Notes under the pieces: model-generated | Told to the model about the DNA's origin: nothing | Database searches by the model: none | Seen by the model: the letters and a program-made list of their open reading frames with translations, nothing else | In this document: positions 12,504 to 40,090 of the stretch, in pieces | Numbering within the stretch: position 1 is the stretch's first letter | How the letters are laid out: every line of letters begins with the position of its first letter | Made by a program: the position numbers and the translations under genes | Assembly (NCBI RefSeq): GCF_020085105.1 | Contig: NC_058055.1 | Coordinates: forward strand, 4,549,322 to 4,613,321 | Direction: 5' to 3' | From: Siniperca chuatsi | Taxonomy: Eukaryota; Chordata; Actinopteri; Centrarchiformes; Sinipercidae | Length of the DNA stretch: 64,000 nucleotides

Positions 12504-21737
<9,234 letters not shown>

Positions 21738-23480
21738 CTGAAGGAAAGCACTTCATGTAGCTTGATGATGATGGTGCTGTGTATCCACTGTGTGTGTATA
21801 TACACAAAGTGTTACAAAACTATATATTCAGTAATAACTACAATGTACCCAGCACCAAACTGGGAACTGATGAGTAATCCAGGAAAGTGTTACCTCAGTG
21901 TGTAATACAATGTTGTAATAATGGCATTTGTACCCTGTGTCAAAATACAGTTTTTTGTGTTGTTTTGATGTTAAAGTTGATGTGACAAATGTGTTTTTTT
22001 TTTTAAATGTACGTGTTTTATTCAAATGTTGCTGCTAGATGTGTTTTTTTTTAAAGATTTGAAATATCTTCATATGCAATGCATGATACCTACATTTCTT
22101 CTAAAGATACAAAATGTAAAATGTATTTTATGGCTCTGCCTTTGCATCACTGCGACACTGTGATCTGTTGATCACCGATTACTTTTTTATTGCAACACAT
22201 TCAGTCTCTCCAAGTGTCTACATTTACTGGTCTTGATCAATTTTACCTGAGACAATACATTGCATCAGACATTACTGTTAAACTATTACGTAACAGTGAC
22301 CAAAATGTAGCTTTACAGTAACATTGATGTACAAAGTGGTTTTAGATTGTTACAACAAAATCTGGATGGAAAATAACCACCTGTCTGGCTTACACAACTC
22401 CTCTATCAAGTGAAAAGGCAGTACAGCACCCATTAGTATCTTACAGAATAAACTGACTTTAATGTTTTAATAAACTCAATGGAAGTTGCAATACAAAAGA
22501 TGATTAAGCCAAAATGAATAACATTTTTGTGAGTACTCCGTAACCTGCCAAAACTTTTAAGTTGCAATGTAGGGTAACAGGGCTTTTGTTCTTAACGATG
22601 TGACACAACATGTCTGGGTCTGTTTGCAAGGCACATCACTGTCTTACCAGAAGCAACAACAGTGTGAGCGCTGGAGAAGAGAATTTGTGAGTCAAAGGTC
22701 AGACTATTGATGACAGACTGGAAAAATCTGAGAGTCAAGTGGGCACTCACACTCACAAAAACACCTAAACAAAGTACTAAAATAAGTACGTACTAAAAAA
22801 TGGTCAAACACATACAAAATGGCAAGCACTGCTGTAAAACTTCACTGTCACACATGTCACATACATGACTTTGAGAATGAAGTAAAGCACGTATAAAGAA
22901 GAAGTTGTTGGTTCCCTAATCATCATTAATTTGACATTTTATTCCACTATTTTAATACCTAATATTTAATGTGATAAAAACAAGTTCATGTTAGAGCTGT
23001 TACCTCTGCCAGGAGGATTGCCTTTTTGGCCCTGTTTGTTTTTGTCTATTATTTCTATTATTTTAATTAAATTTGGTTGAAAAGTAGGAGATAATCCCAG
23101 GGACAAAAGATTTGTTTTTTGCACATCAACAATTTGCAGATTCGGGCATTTTTGTAAAGGCTGGCAAAACAATGTCATCATATAATCCATTTAGTAGCAG
23201 TTCTGGAGCTTTCAATTATATCACAGAAGCTTCTTCAGCAGATGGACTTAAAAGATAAGGCATATTTTTGACAAAATGTAATGAACTATTGCAGTTACCC
23301 TATAAAACAAGGGTTATCACTGTTTTCAATATTTTGAGGCAACTCTGGATCCAGATCCAAATTTTAAATATCTAAATGTTTCTAAACGTGTTATGTCGTC
23401 ATAATTACAGTGTCTTGTTTTGGGAAACTTTTTTGTTGTATGAGCAATCAAATCCAGACTTCCTCTCTTCTCCATAAAAG
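21738..23480. other. 3' flank of the first MMP and upstream part of the mmp13 duplication unit
   Basis: No gene. A candidate poly(A) signal AATAAA lies near 22447. From about 21.9 kb onward there are patches similar to 32.1-33.2 kb, for example TTTACCTGAGACA(A)TA at 22243 and 32537, CAGTACAGCACCCAT at 22420 and 32782, and GACCAAAATGTAG against GACCACAATGTAG. The region therefore belongs to the tandem duplication that made the two mmp13 genes. The two flanks have diverged considerably. Confidence 0.5.
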
Positions 23481-23486
23481 GAATAT

Positions 23487-23543
23487 TGAGTCACTGACTG
23501 AAGGAGGTAGTTGCTCCACACGCCCTGTCCTCAGCCTATATAA
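23487..23543 (+). promoter_or_regulatory. mmp13 copy 1 core promoter: AP-1 site and TATA box
   Basis: TGAGTCA at 23487-23493 is a perfect AP-1 site. TATATAA at 23537-23543 lies 44 bp before the start codon, placing transcription start near 23570. The AP-1 plus TATA arrangement is characteristic of inducible collagenase/stromelysin promoters, and both elements recur before copy 2. Confidence 0.7.
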
Positions 23544-23586
23544 CCGCTGCCTCCAGCACAGAAACACAAGTTGAATTCAACGAAAC

Positions 23587-26355
<2,769 letters not shown>

Positions 26356-27110
26356 AAGAGTTTGCTACCTAGGTCGTTTGTGTGGACATAATGAATGACA
26401 ACGAAGGCACCAGAGTTAAACAGTGTCCATAATATATAATTATATATTTTATAATATATAATTATATTGTTTCACACTCACGGGTATATACTGGATATAT
26501 GCCCTACCTGAGAACAGCACCTTATATGTTTTTTTAAAATACTTTTTTTATTTTTGTGATGTCAGCCATTGCTATTTTAAATTAATTTAACTCTATTTTA
26601 TCTTTATTTATGTCAGGTTCATTGTTTAATTATTGCTGTTGCTAAATTTGTTGTTTTTGTGTTGTAATGAAGTTTAACTGTGGAACTTTGGAACACATTA
26701 CATAAATTAATTTTACTTGTTACAATTGCAAATGTCTACACAGATTTTTACACCACTGTGACAAAACACATGAATGTATGCATGCAAACACTTTTTAAAA
26801 AATTGAAAATAAAATTATACAAATATAAATTATAGTGCTTGAGTGATATTTTTTAGTATATGAAGAACAAAGTTGCTACTGGTTAGTCAAATATATTGGA
26901 AATTAAAAATTTTGTAGTGCAGTGCAGTAGTGTAGATTTATTTTTCATCAATAGAAATGTGAAAAAAATGCAGTAATATACAGTATCTGTAATGCATTAT
27001 AAAAACTTGAAGGAAGAACATTACTATGTTAGAAACATATAAACATATACAAGTGGTAATGTTATACAGATGTCAAGATCCACATACACCCTAATACCAA
27101 ATTGTATGGA
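26356..27110 (+). other. mmp13 copy 1 3' UTR and flank
   Basis: AT-rich non-coding sequence. The segment just after the stop (GTTTGCTACCTAGGTCG) aligns with sequence that is still coding in copy 2 (GTTTGCTGGCTAAGTTG). AATAAA at 26808-26813 is the likely transcript end. Nothing else seen. Confidence 0.5.
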
Positions 27111-27114
27111 GACT

Positions 27115-27215
27115 TATATGTTTACCTATAATGTTTACCGTGTTCACCATCTTAGTTTAGCTTGTTAGCAGTTCCTAATCAGCACTAATTGTGACGCACA
27201 CAAAATGTGCAGTCA
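27115..27215 (+). repeat. Fragment of the GTTTACC/GTTCACC dispersed repeat
   Basis: TATAATGTTTACCGTGTTCACCATCTTAGTTTAGC matches the 10125-10395 family. Only about 100 bp remains. Confidence 0.5.
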
Positions 27216-27444
27216 CATTTTATGTTATTTTATAATTGGACTATGTCTATTTGCACTTATAAGTAGCTCCTTTGCTGATAAAATGCACTAAATCCTCGTT
27301 GAATTGATTTATTAATATGCTTTTGTTTAATCGTGAGGTACTCTTGCGTTCTTGGGGTGCGCCACAAGGGGGCAGTGTAGTGAACCAGTGGCGGGCCTCC
27401 CAGCCAGGCCCTTCTTGATACGGATTGTGCCGCTCTCTTTCATA

Positions 27445-27512
27445 CAATGAAGCTAGGCTGCACAGAACCGAAGCTCACTGCCTGTTGTCTCTTATTTTCC
27501 TGTATATTCAGG
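27445..27512 (+). repeat. 68-bp direct repeat, copy 1
   Basis: It runs from CAATGAAGCTAGGCTGCACAG to CCTGTATATTCAGG and recurs at about 28038-28105 with only about four differences. The sequences outside the pair differ. See the paired entry and finding. Confidence 0.75.
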
Positions 27513-28037
27513 TAATATAATGTAAAACACACATAAACATGCATACAAGAGAACTGTTTACTATTTTGGTTGTTTATAGCCAACGTAAGAGTGGGTTTGT
27601 AAAGGTAGACCACATAAAAGTTTTGCTAGTCACCGTCAGGCAAACATGAGGTTTTGTAATGGCGGCGCCCCTCCGCAACTTGAACTCCCATGCGAAATAA
27701 GGAATATTCAGATATCACTTTTTGAGTAACAGTTGTAATGTTAAGGAAGTAATGTTCAAGAATTGTAAAAACTATGTTTATTGGAATAATATGTTGGTGT
27801 GTAAAATGTGTCAATGTGCAGACCAAGTAATTAGAATTATATTTCTAATATAAATAGTAACAAGTTAGCTTATGTACATGCATAAAAACAAAGAGATGCC
27901 TATTAATTCTAAAATGAATACACATTCTGGTAGGAACTGTTTAAGAGTGTGAAAGACCAGATGTTTTTTTGTTAGATTGGCAGATTCTGACAACATTTTG
28001 AAAAAATGCTTTTTGAATATTTTGTGATTAAACATAC

Positions 28038-28105
28038 AATGAAGTGAGGCTGCACTGAACCGAAGCTCACTGCCTGTTGTCTCTTATTTTCCTGTATATT
28101 CAGGG
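28038..28105 (+). repeat. 68-bp direct repeat, copy 2
   Basis: Near-identical to 27445-27512; the spacing start to start is 593 bp. The repeat contains GAACCGAAGCTCACTGCCTG and a CTCTTATTTTCCTGTATATT tract ending in CAGG. Bases 27513-28037 between the copies contain no recognisable gene. Confidence 0.75.
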
Positions 28106-28149
28106 TTTTCTTCTGTGCTGGTCTGCCTAGACTGGACCCGTAACATAAA

Positions 28150-28420
28150 CACAAAGTACAGCTGAGGCTGATGGGAATGTCATTAGTTTTTCAGGTATTT
28201 GGTCATAAACTGACGTATTGGACAAGTTGAACATGATTTACCTGATGATGGTGCTAGATGAAAAGTTAAAGGATCATCAACGTTCAACAAGTCATCCTGA
28301 AGGGAATATGAAGGTCTGAACCAAATTTCATGGCAATCCAACCAATAATTGTTGATATATTTCACTCTGAACCACAAATGTGAACCTCATTGTGGCGCTA
28401 GAGGAAAAGCCGGGATCACC
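28150..28420 (+). repeat. Dispersed non-coding repeat (TTTAGCAGG family), internal-to-3' part
   Basis: Phrases AAGTACAGCTGAGGCTGATG, GGAATGTCATTAGT, CCTGATGATGGTGCTAGATGAAAAG, CCAAATTTCATGGCAATCC and AATTGTTGATATATTTC identify the same family as 10125-10395, here keeping the 3' half. Confidence 0.6.
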
Positions 28421-28559
28421 AAGTTATTAGGCTACATTGTGCAAACTCACTAATAAGCTGTGAGTCATCATATCAAATGAAGATTCTGTCTGGTACTGCC
28501 ATGGGACAACATAAAAAGTTTTATGTGTTGCCTTTGGAACAATATTGTGCTTTAACTTA

Positions 28560-28675
28560 ATACTTAGTTTTTTCCTTATCTGAATTAAGGGTCTAAGGAC
28601 AGAGGGTGTTGTATGCTGTACTGATTGTAAAGCCCCCTGAGGCAAATTTGTGATTTGAGATATTGGGCTATTTAA
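28560..28675 (+). mobile_element. LINE-like 3' tail, second copy
   Basis: TTCCTTATCTGAATTAAGGGTCTAAGGACAGAGGGTG, TGTAAAGCCCCCTGAGGCAAAT and GAGATATTGGGCTATTTAAATGAA match the tail at 20130-20355. Non-coding. Confidence 0.6.
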
Positions 28676-28697
28676 ATGAAATATATTTATATCTAAT

Positions 28698-28699
<2 letters not shown>

Positions 28700-28734
<35 letters not shown>
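28700..28734. repeat. (AT)n microsatellite
   Basis: Uninterrupted AT dinucleotides for about 35 bases directly after the LINE-like tail. Confidence 0.95.
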
Positions 28735-28737
<3 letters not shown>

Positions 28738-29334
28738 TGGACTTGAATTACTTATGACAGCTAAATAGACAATGCCTATTTTATTGACTGCCAGTTTTCA
28801 ACAAACTCACTGCTATTTACTGTCAACTACATTTTGTTGTCCAGACACTAACTGGATTCTGTTGTAAGTCTGGTTCACATCCAGTTTTCGAATTACACTG
28901 TGGCTTTCAGGGGAGCCCTATTTTTCATGGGTGGGGATGGGAGGGTACTGTACTGTACTGTATACTATCAATACATTTCAATTCATACAGATAATATTTA
29001 GCCTGGGACAACAAAGAAACAGAAAAACTATGCACCATTGCAATGCTCCACTATGTTCATCAGTTTGTTTCTAACTTTGTCTGTTTATCAGAGCTTTAGC
29101 TGAAGACAGCTGCCTGCTGCATCTAGAAAGTAAAATTGTGGGCTGTACAACCCAACCATTAAGCTAAAAGACGCTAAAACTCTCCATAGAGCTGAGGGGA
29201 ACTGCAGAGGCAGGTGAAAGTTCTCTGTGGATTTGTTTATGAGCAACCCCTTACACATTACACATAGAGCCATTGTTTTTAATATACTGTAACTAGATTA
29301 GCAGCTCTGTAAGGCTGTACTTTGGCAAAGCTGT

Positions 29335-29575
29335 GCTTTGAGCTAAATGCTAATGTCAGCATGCTAACATGCTCTCAATGATAATATTAACATGCTGATG
29401 TTTAGCAGGTGTCGTGTTTACCACGATGTTCACCAACATAGTTTACTGTGTTAGCATGCTTTCATTTGCTAATTAGCTCTAACCACAAAGTACAGCTGAG
29501 GCTGATGGGAATATCTTTAGTTCTGCATGTATTTGGTCATAAACTGAAGTAAAGGACAAATTAAAATTTGTCACT
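29335..29575 (+). repeat. TTTAGCAGG-family repeat, left part, interrupted by a LINE
   Basis: It contains AGCTAAATGCTAATGTCAGCATGC, GATGTTTAGCAGGTGTCGTGTTTACC, AAGTACAGCTGAGGCTGATG and ends GGACAAATTAAAATTTG. At that point the minus-strand LINE begins; the later part of the repeat resumes at about 31285. Confidence 0.65.
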
Positions 29576-31275
29576 TTGGGTCACTCGAGTCCCTGTACAT
29601 CAGCACCTGTCTCATCCATGTCACCTTGAACTCCTCTTCCAAAGACTTTAAGGGCAACTGGAGTTTTGTGTTGATCCTGTAGAGGGCGATGTTGCTGAGG
29701 CTTCTGGGCAACTCCAGCCATTTTCTAAGACAGCTGCTTACCTTCCTCTTAAAGGTCTCTACGGTGGAGATGGGGACTTTGTAGACAAGTAGCGGCCAGA
29801 GTATTGGCAACATATCATGTTGGTATATCCACGCCTAGAATTTTCCTGGGAGCCTCGACCGGTCGACTGATCTCAGCCAGCTGTCCAGTTCCTGGCAGGT
29901 TGACTGAACAGATGCGGAGTCCTTAAGGCTGCTGTCGAAGACCTTGCCCAGGCTCTTCACTGGCTTCTCTGAGACGGTTGGGATCAGTGATGCTTCGATG
30001 CTGAAGCAGAACCTGTCCATGACTCAACCCTTCCATAGCACAAGTGACCTTGGCTTAGCTGGCTTGAAACCCATTCGAGCCCACTGGATGAGTTTTTCCA
30101 GCAAATAGGGTCACAGAGATGGTGCAGCCTGTGATTATCCCAACCTCTAGATTTTTTCCACTCTGATACTACTGAACCCGCTGAGTAGTAATCCTGGATC
30201 AGGTCTACAGTGTGGTGTGGCACATGGTGCTTGGTCATTGTTGTCTGGACAAGTTTGTGGGGGATGGAGCCACACGCATTGGCTAGGTCTAACCAAAGCA
30301 CTGTGAGGTCTCCCTTGTTCTCCCGGGCTTCACGGATGAGCTGGGTCACCACTCCAGTGTGTTCTAGACACCCCGGCACTCCAGGGATCCCTTCTTTTTG
30401 CACAGATGTGTCTATGTAGTTGTTACTTGAGAGATCTTCTTCAGCCAGCCGCCTTGCTGCAATGCTGAAGAAGACTTTACCTTTCACACTCAGCAGTGAG
30501 ATTATGCTGAATCGGTCGATTCGCTTGGAATCCTCCTCTTTAGGGATCCAGACCCCCTCTGCAAATCTCCACTGCTGCGCCACTTTTCTTCTCCTGATAT
30601 TCCAGTCGCTTGAGTAGCAATGGGCAGTTCTTGTAAACCTTGTACGGGACTCCACTTGGTCCGGGGGCAGAGCTGGATCTTGCCTTCTTCACAACCTCCT
30701 GGACGTCTTTCAGGAGTGGCTCCCTGATGTCAAAGTCCTTTGTGGGAGGTGGTGGGTCTATGAGGATGTCTCTCTGGCCCAGCTCCTTCTGCCTGTTGGG
30801 GTCACTGTAGGTGTTCTGAATGTGCAGGTCAATTTCCTCCTTTGAGCATGCCAGGTTCCCATTCTGCTTCTGTCCCAGCAGTTGGTTGGTAAAGCCAAAG
30901 GGATTCGCTATGAAGGACGCCCTCCTTCTGGCTCTCTCCTTCCGACATCTTCTGTGCCATTCAGCTCTGCACAGGGTCATTAGCCTTTTCCTTAAGATGG
31001 TCCGCAGCTCTGCCAAAGGGGGGCGCTGTTCCTCAGTGGCTTCCTTGCACTGCTTTTTGAGGGACTTCTGCTCCTGCTGAATCTTGTGGATCTTCACTGA
31101 ACTTTGGTTCATGGTGTAAAGTGCTCTGGCTGACCTCTCTCTTCCTGGTCATCAACCAGTCTATTCCTGGTCGCCACCGGTTTCGCCAGCATATGGATTC
31201 TTAAAATACATCTTCTGATGCACCTGAATACTTAATCAGTGATGTATCCTGGGGTCACTGGGTGTTTCGGGTCTT
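29576..31275 (-). mobile_element. Inverted non-LTR retrotransposon fragment with broken reverse transcriptase
   Basis: The minus strand carries pieces of a LINE polyprotein in order: 31112-30540 with SSSAPGPSGVPYKVYKNCP (pre-RT and start of RT), then 30655-29984 with WIPKEEDSKRIDRFSIISLLSVKGKVFF, CLEHTGVVTQLIREARENKG and the RT motif A block VLWLDLANACGSIPHKL, then C-terminal pieces to 29571 (KWLELPRSLSNIALYRIN). The reading frame is broken at least twice, so the copy is dead. It is GC-richer than its surroundings. The clade is not certain; the conserved SAPGPSGVPYKVYK style recalls R2/NeSL-group elements, but I cannot confirm this. It sits inside a TTFAGCAGG-type dispersed repeat (flanks 29335-29575 and 31285-31415). 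Confidence 0.8.
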
Positions 31276-31284
31276 CCGATGAAT

Positions 31285-31415
31285 TATATGTACTAAATTT
31301 CATTTCAATCCAATCAAATAGTTGTTGAGATATTTCAGTCTGGACCAAAGTGGTGGACTGACCGACAGACAGACATTGCCATCCATATAGCAATGCCGCT
31401 AGCATGGCTAAAAAA
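31285..31415 (+). repeat. TTTAGCAGG-family repeat, right part after the LINE
   Basis: TACTAAATTTCATTTCAATCC, TAGTTGTTGAGATATTTCAGTCTGGACC, AAAGTGGTGGACTGACC and GCTAGCATGGCTAAAAA form the 3' end of the family whose 5' part stops at 29575. Confidence 0.65.
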
Positions 31416-31999
31416 TATTGATTGGAACAGCTTTTGAATCAGAGTCAGAGCTTTTTTTAATATCAAGAGGGAGAAAGAGTCTCTGAGGGGTTTTGAAGAG
31501 TTTTAGCAATGTTAGCTCAGTATCCTTTGAGAGAAGTTTCTCCTACCACCAACAGCTGAAAACTTACCTCAGGAAACAGCAGTGCTAATTCATGCACATA
31601 ATCAAGCTGTCTTAGCTAAGACAACATCAGTGATGAATTTGTTGTTTCTGTGAATGCATAATCTTACTGCAAATTAATTATTATTAATTATTTAGACCTG
31701 ATACCATTAAAACATGTTTGATGCCAGTTGTAACACATGAAAAATAGTTTAACAGCTAACTATAACCGGTCAACACACATTTCATGAATGCTGATTTAAC
31801 CATGTGAGTTTTCATGCAAGGCCTTGTGAAATATTTATGTGATTTGTGATGTAAAACAGTAACACTAAAAATATACAGAAATAATTACAATAAAACATGA
31901 TCTTGTATAGTGAAATACAATTTTAGTTTGTTCTATATATGAAAAAAACATATTGTATTTGATCTCAGATATATTTAATGCAGCCAGTGAGTAAGTGAC

Positions 32000-32001
<2 letters not shown>

Positions 32002-32040
<39 letters not shown>
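32002..32040. repeat. (GT)n microsatellite
   Basis: Pure GT dinucleotides, about 39 bases. The minus-strand His-Thr open frame over it is an artefact. Confidence 0.96.
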
Positions 32041-32041
<1 letters not shown>

Positions 32042-33618
32042 TATACATCCGGCCACCCACATTAAGTCTAGAAAAAGACTACTCACTGATGAATAATGTA
32101 GGTAGGTGGTAAAAGTTGCTAACATCAGCATGTAATACTGTGTTGTAATACAGTGTAGTCACCATAATAATGTCCCCTAAAATAGATACTCATGTTATAT
32201 ATTATTATATATAAATTATTGTTTTTCAGCTTTGTGTGTTTTCTGTTGATTTGATGTTACAAATTGTGTGTGATAAGCTTTTAAATGTTTCTGGAAGTTT
32301 TTTTTTTTTACATTGTTCGTCACACTGTTCAATAATCCACTTTTTAAAAAGAGTTTACATATTATTTTCTTAATATGGAGCACAGACATGCTCAATTAGT
32401 CACAGATTTTAAAGGCAAAATGCTAAGATTTATATTTTGCAGATGTAAAAAAAAAGATTTATAATGACTTAGATGCTTCTTTTCTATTGCAACACTTTCA
32501 TTCCTGCTGTCTGTGCTTACTTGTGTTGTTCAATTTACCTGAGACATAAGTTACACAATGAAGACAGTACTGCTCCTCCCAGTGTCCAGTGTTAGGAAAC
32601 AGCGACCACAATGTAGTTTTCCACTAACAATAAAGTACAAATGTTACATAAATAGACACATAAATATGCATTAAAATAGATTTTTACTGCTCTACAAGGA
32701 TAGAAAATAACCTAGTTGACACAAGGAAACACACACAACTTCTCTATCAATCCAAAAAAAACAATCAGGTCCTTTGCATGTAGTACAGCACCCATACATA
32801 TTTTACAGTATACATTTACCTTAATGTTATCATAAAATGACTGAAACTGTTAAGATGATGATGCCAAAATTATTAATATTTACTCACAACCATAACCTAA
32901 TTGTTACAGCTGTTTAGCTGTTGTGGTTGGTGGGTAAAGTTGTACAACATGATGAGCAATCTGTGGCATCTACAAATACTCCTTAACTTGTCAGAATGAC
33001 TTTTGTTCATGACATGACACAGCTTGTCTGTGTTAGCTCACTAGACACTCACTATCACTTGTCTTATCAGTAGCAACAGTAGCCTGAGGGTTAGACAAGG
33101 CAGTTTGTGAGTGAGAACCTTTGAATTCACGACAGTCAGCCTTAAAAATCTGAGTAGAATATTAAAATATCACTCAGAATACAACCTTAGGCAAGTGATG
33201 AAGACACAATCAACAAATATGTTCAAAATAAAATGACAATTATTTAGTCAAGGAACCTTGGCCAACTCCTCCTGTTTAATTCAGAGACAATTCTGTATGT
33301 ATGAATATGAAGCAAAGCACTGATAAAGGAAATTACTGGCATCCTCTGTATCTGTATGAGTTTAAAAGTTGCATTTGTCAGATATGATTATTGGCATCTT
33401 AGTATACACTTCCATTCTGCTTATTTTATTAATCCAGTTAGTACCTAAAATATCAACATTTACAGATTACAATTTGTTGTTTCTGTATGTACATGTCATG
33501 TGTCATGTGTCATATCATCATAATAAAAGTCTTGTTGTGGGGATTTTTCTTTGGTTGGTTTGCTGAGCAATCAAAGCCAATCTTCTCCTTTCATCCATAA
33601 ATGGATAAATTGAGTTAC
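32041..33618. other. Upstream region of mmp13 copy 2, second half of the tandem duplication
   Basis: Non-coding. Short blocks are shared with 21.9-23.5 kb in the same order (see that entry), and similarity rises close to the promoter (GTAGTTGCTC, ACACGCCC, CAGCCTATATAAC, CTCCAGCACAGAAACACAAGT). No gene seen. Confidence 0.5.
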
Positions 33619-33683
33619 TGACTCAAGAAGGTAGTTGCTCAACACGCCCACTCCCCAGTGCATCCACTCATCAGCCTATATAA
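33619..33683 (+). promoter_or_regulatory. mmp13 copy 2 core promoter: AP-1 site and TATA box
   Basis: TGACTCA at 33619-33625 is an AP-1 site in the opposite orientation to the one before copy 1, within TGAGTTACTGACTCA where copy 1 has TGAGTCACTGACTGA. TATATAA at 33677-33683 lies 47 bp before the start codon. Each copy has therefore kept one perfect AP-1 heptamer but at alternative positions in the same double motif. Confidence 0.7.
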
Positions 33684-33729
33684 CAGCTGACTCCAGCACA
33701 GAAACACAAGTCGCATTCATCGAGGAAGC

Positions 33730-37889
<4,160 letters not shown>

Positions 37890-40090
37890 GTTGTTTATGT
37901 AGCCACACTGAATGAGAATGAATGTACACTAACAGTGTTGAAAAAGTACATTTTAAATATTTCTATTAATCTATAGATCTAAATCTATTTTCAACTTTTA
38001 AGTCTATCAAACTTATTTAGAGCTGTACACATACAGTAGGCTATTCAAAGAATATATTAATAAAATGTTTTTTATATTATTTTTATAAATTGTCTACATG
38101 TCTGTTATATGTACTTTGCAGCGCTGGTGCTGTGTATGAGACTTTTCAGTCATCCTGGAAATCAGATATTTAGTAAAAAGTTAAATCTGAGTTGCTTCTA
38201 CAGTCAGGAACTTTCTGATTAAGCCTCTGATTAGTGATGAAACATCTTGAGGATCTTTCTTCAAGACAGCAAGTCCACTTGCATTTGACCTATTACTAGT
38301 AATATTGCTACTGTTCTTCGTATCTGTAATCTAATGATTATAGATGATCTGGAAAGCTGTGCATGGCATCAATAAATACATCAAGCAATTCATCAATTGA
38401 TACGTAATTGGACAATAAAATCAGGATTAACAAAGGTCTTAGATATTTACAATTAATACAACATCAATACAAAAATCAACCTTTGTCATGGCTCTCAGGT
38501 CCTCCATACTGGATATATGATCTTATGTATGCATGTAAAACTGTAACAATTTTGGCCCCATCAATTTACAAATAAAAAATGTTTAGTAAGACATTTGAAT
38601 GTTTCCATTTTGTTAGTGAATATCAATATGTCTAGTGAGTGCACTGTTTTTGCCATTATTGAAGTTCTTGCTTATAGTAAAGTATACAGTTGTAAAAGTG
38701 ATTTCTCAACCAGTCTGATGCTGTTTTGGGTGACATATAAACAATACAGGTAGTAACAGTCATTGAAAGATTTGTCCATTTGTCCTCTAATCAATGAAGA
38801 GTACATTTATAGTGAGTGAGCCAATGAGTCATTTTCATCACTGAGATCTATAAGTACGGTGACACCTTGTATGACAGCCATATCTGTGTCTCCTGTTGAC
38901 AAAACATATAGAAGAGTGAAAGCACAAACATTAAGAGAAATTGCTCCAAATCCAGGAATCCTGCAAATTCCAGCACATAAACATCTGTAACATACACACA
39001 TTTTAACACATGCTCTCCAAATCAAGAAATTGAGCAAATTTTCAAGGCAATCATTCAATAACTGATATTTAGTTGGCTGAATGGTCAACACGTTTTTATT
39101 TTCACTACATTTTTCTTGGTGTTTGTGTTTCACTCTTGTATGTGTTTGAGGGGTCACCATGGAGGAAGTCCTTTATGCTGTAAAGAACACGAATACAAAC
39201 ACAGTGGTGACCAAATAACTATAACATACGTATAACAGCTTGCAATTTCAAATATTTTAGTGGAAAATGAATTACTGTGAAAATTGCTTGCAAATGTAAA
39301 ATTTCATTTTGTGACATTTCCGCCACTTATGTAACAGAAGAAAAAGACAAAAAAGAAGAGACGCCACAGGCTGGGGTGAAACAGCTGCACAGTAGGCTAT
39401 GTCAGCCAGTCAACCTTGGTTTGCAACCAGTATAAGCTTCATTTTGTGCTCTCATGGCACCCTCTCATGTTTTCTTTGTTTACTACATCCACTGATGCAT
39501 TATCGTCCACATACCAAGTGCTCTTTTAAAAGAATAGTTCACCCCAAAATTAATATTCAGTTGGTGAATTGACGTTGAACTTAAAAATTGAAATTACCAG
39601 GGTCATATTAATAAATTAGTTTTGCTCCATGCCATTGTGCTTTCTCACTGTACAAAATGGCAAAAAGTAACGGTTGCAAACGATACAGATAAGTCACCAA
39701 CAACTCAGAAAGGGCCTGATGTTAACGCTTGAACAAAACAATATCTTCCTACGGTTTATATTCTACTATTCTGATCTACATCATGTTCATGCAGGACCAA
39801 GCTGCTCCAGTTGTTGACCTTATCTTACCTCTTCCTGACTTTCTCTCTCATCACTACACCCATTATCTCTCCCCTGTTGTTATAAATGGGCCTGTTCAGA
39901 CACTTGCAGGAATGTTTTATTTCCCCACCATGCATCTTTCTCTGCTCATCACCTCCCAACCAAAACACTGAAATTGACTGTTTCAAGAAATAACCAACTG
40001 GTGCGTTACAACTCTACATCTGAGCAGCGCCTGAGAGGAAGAGTGAAGTACGTGGAGTTATTCCCTTCTCTGCAGTAGAAAAAAGGAATC
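37890..40090. other. mmp13 copy 2 3' flank and upstream region of the fourth MMP
   Basis: No gene recognised. AATAAA at 38059-38064 ends copy 2. A short piece of a common fish repeat (GAATAGTTCACCCCAAAAT) is at about 39531-39549. TATAAAT at 39881-39887, about 205 bp before the next start codon, is a candidate TATA box. A frame at 38807-39160 on the minus strand has no features of a real protein. Confidence 0.4.
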
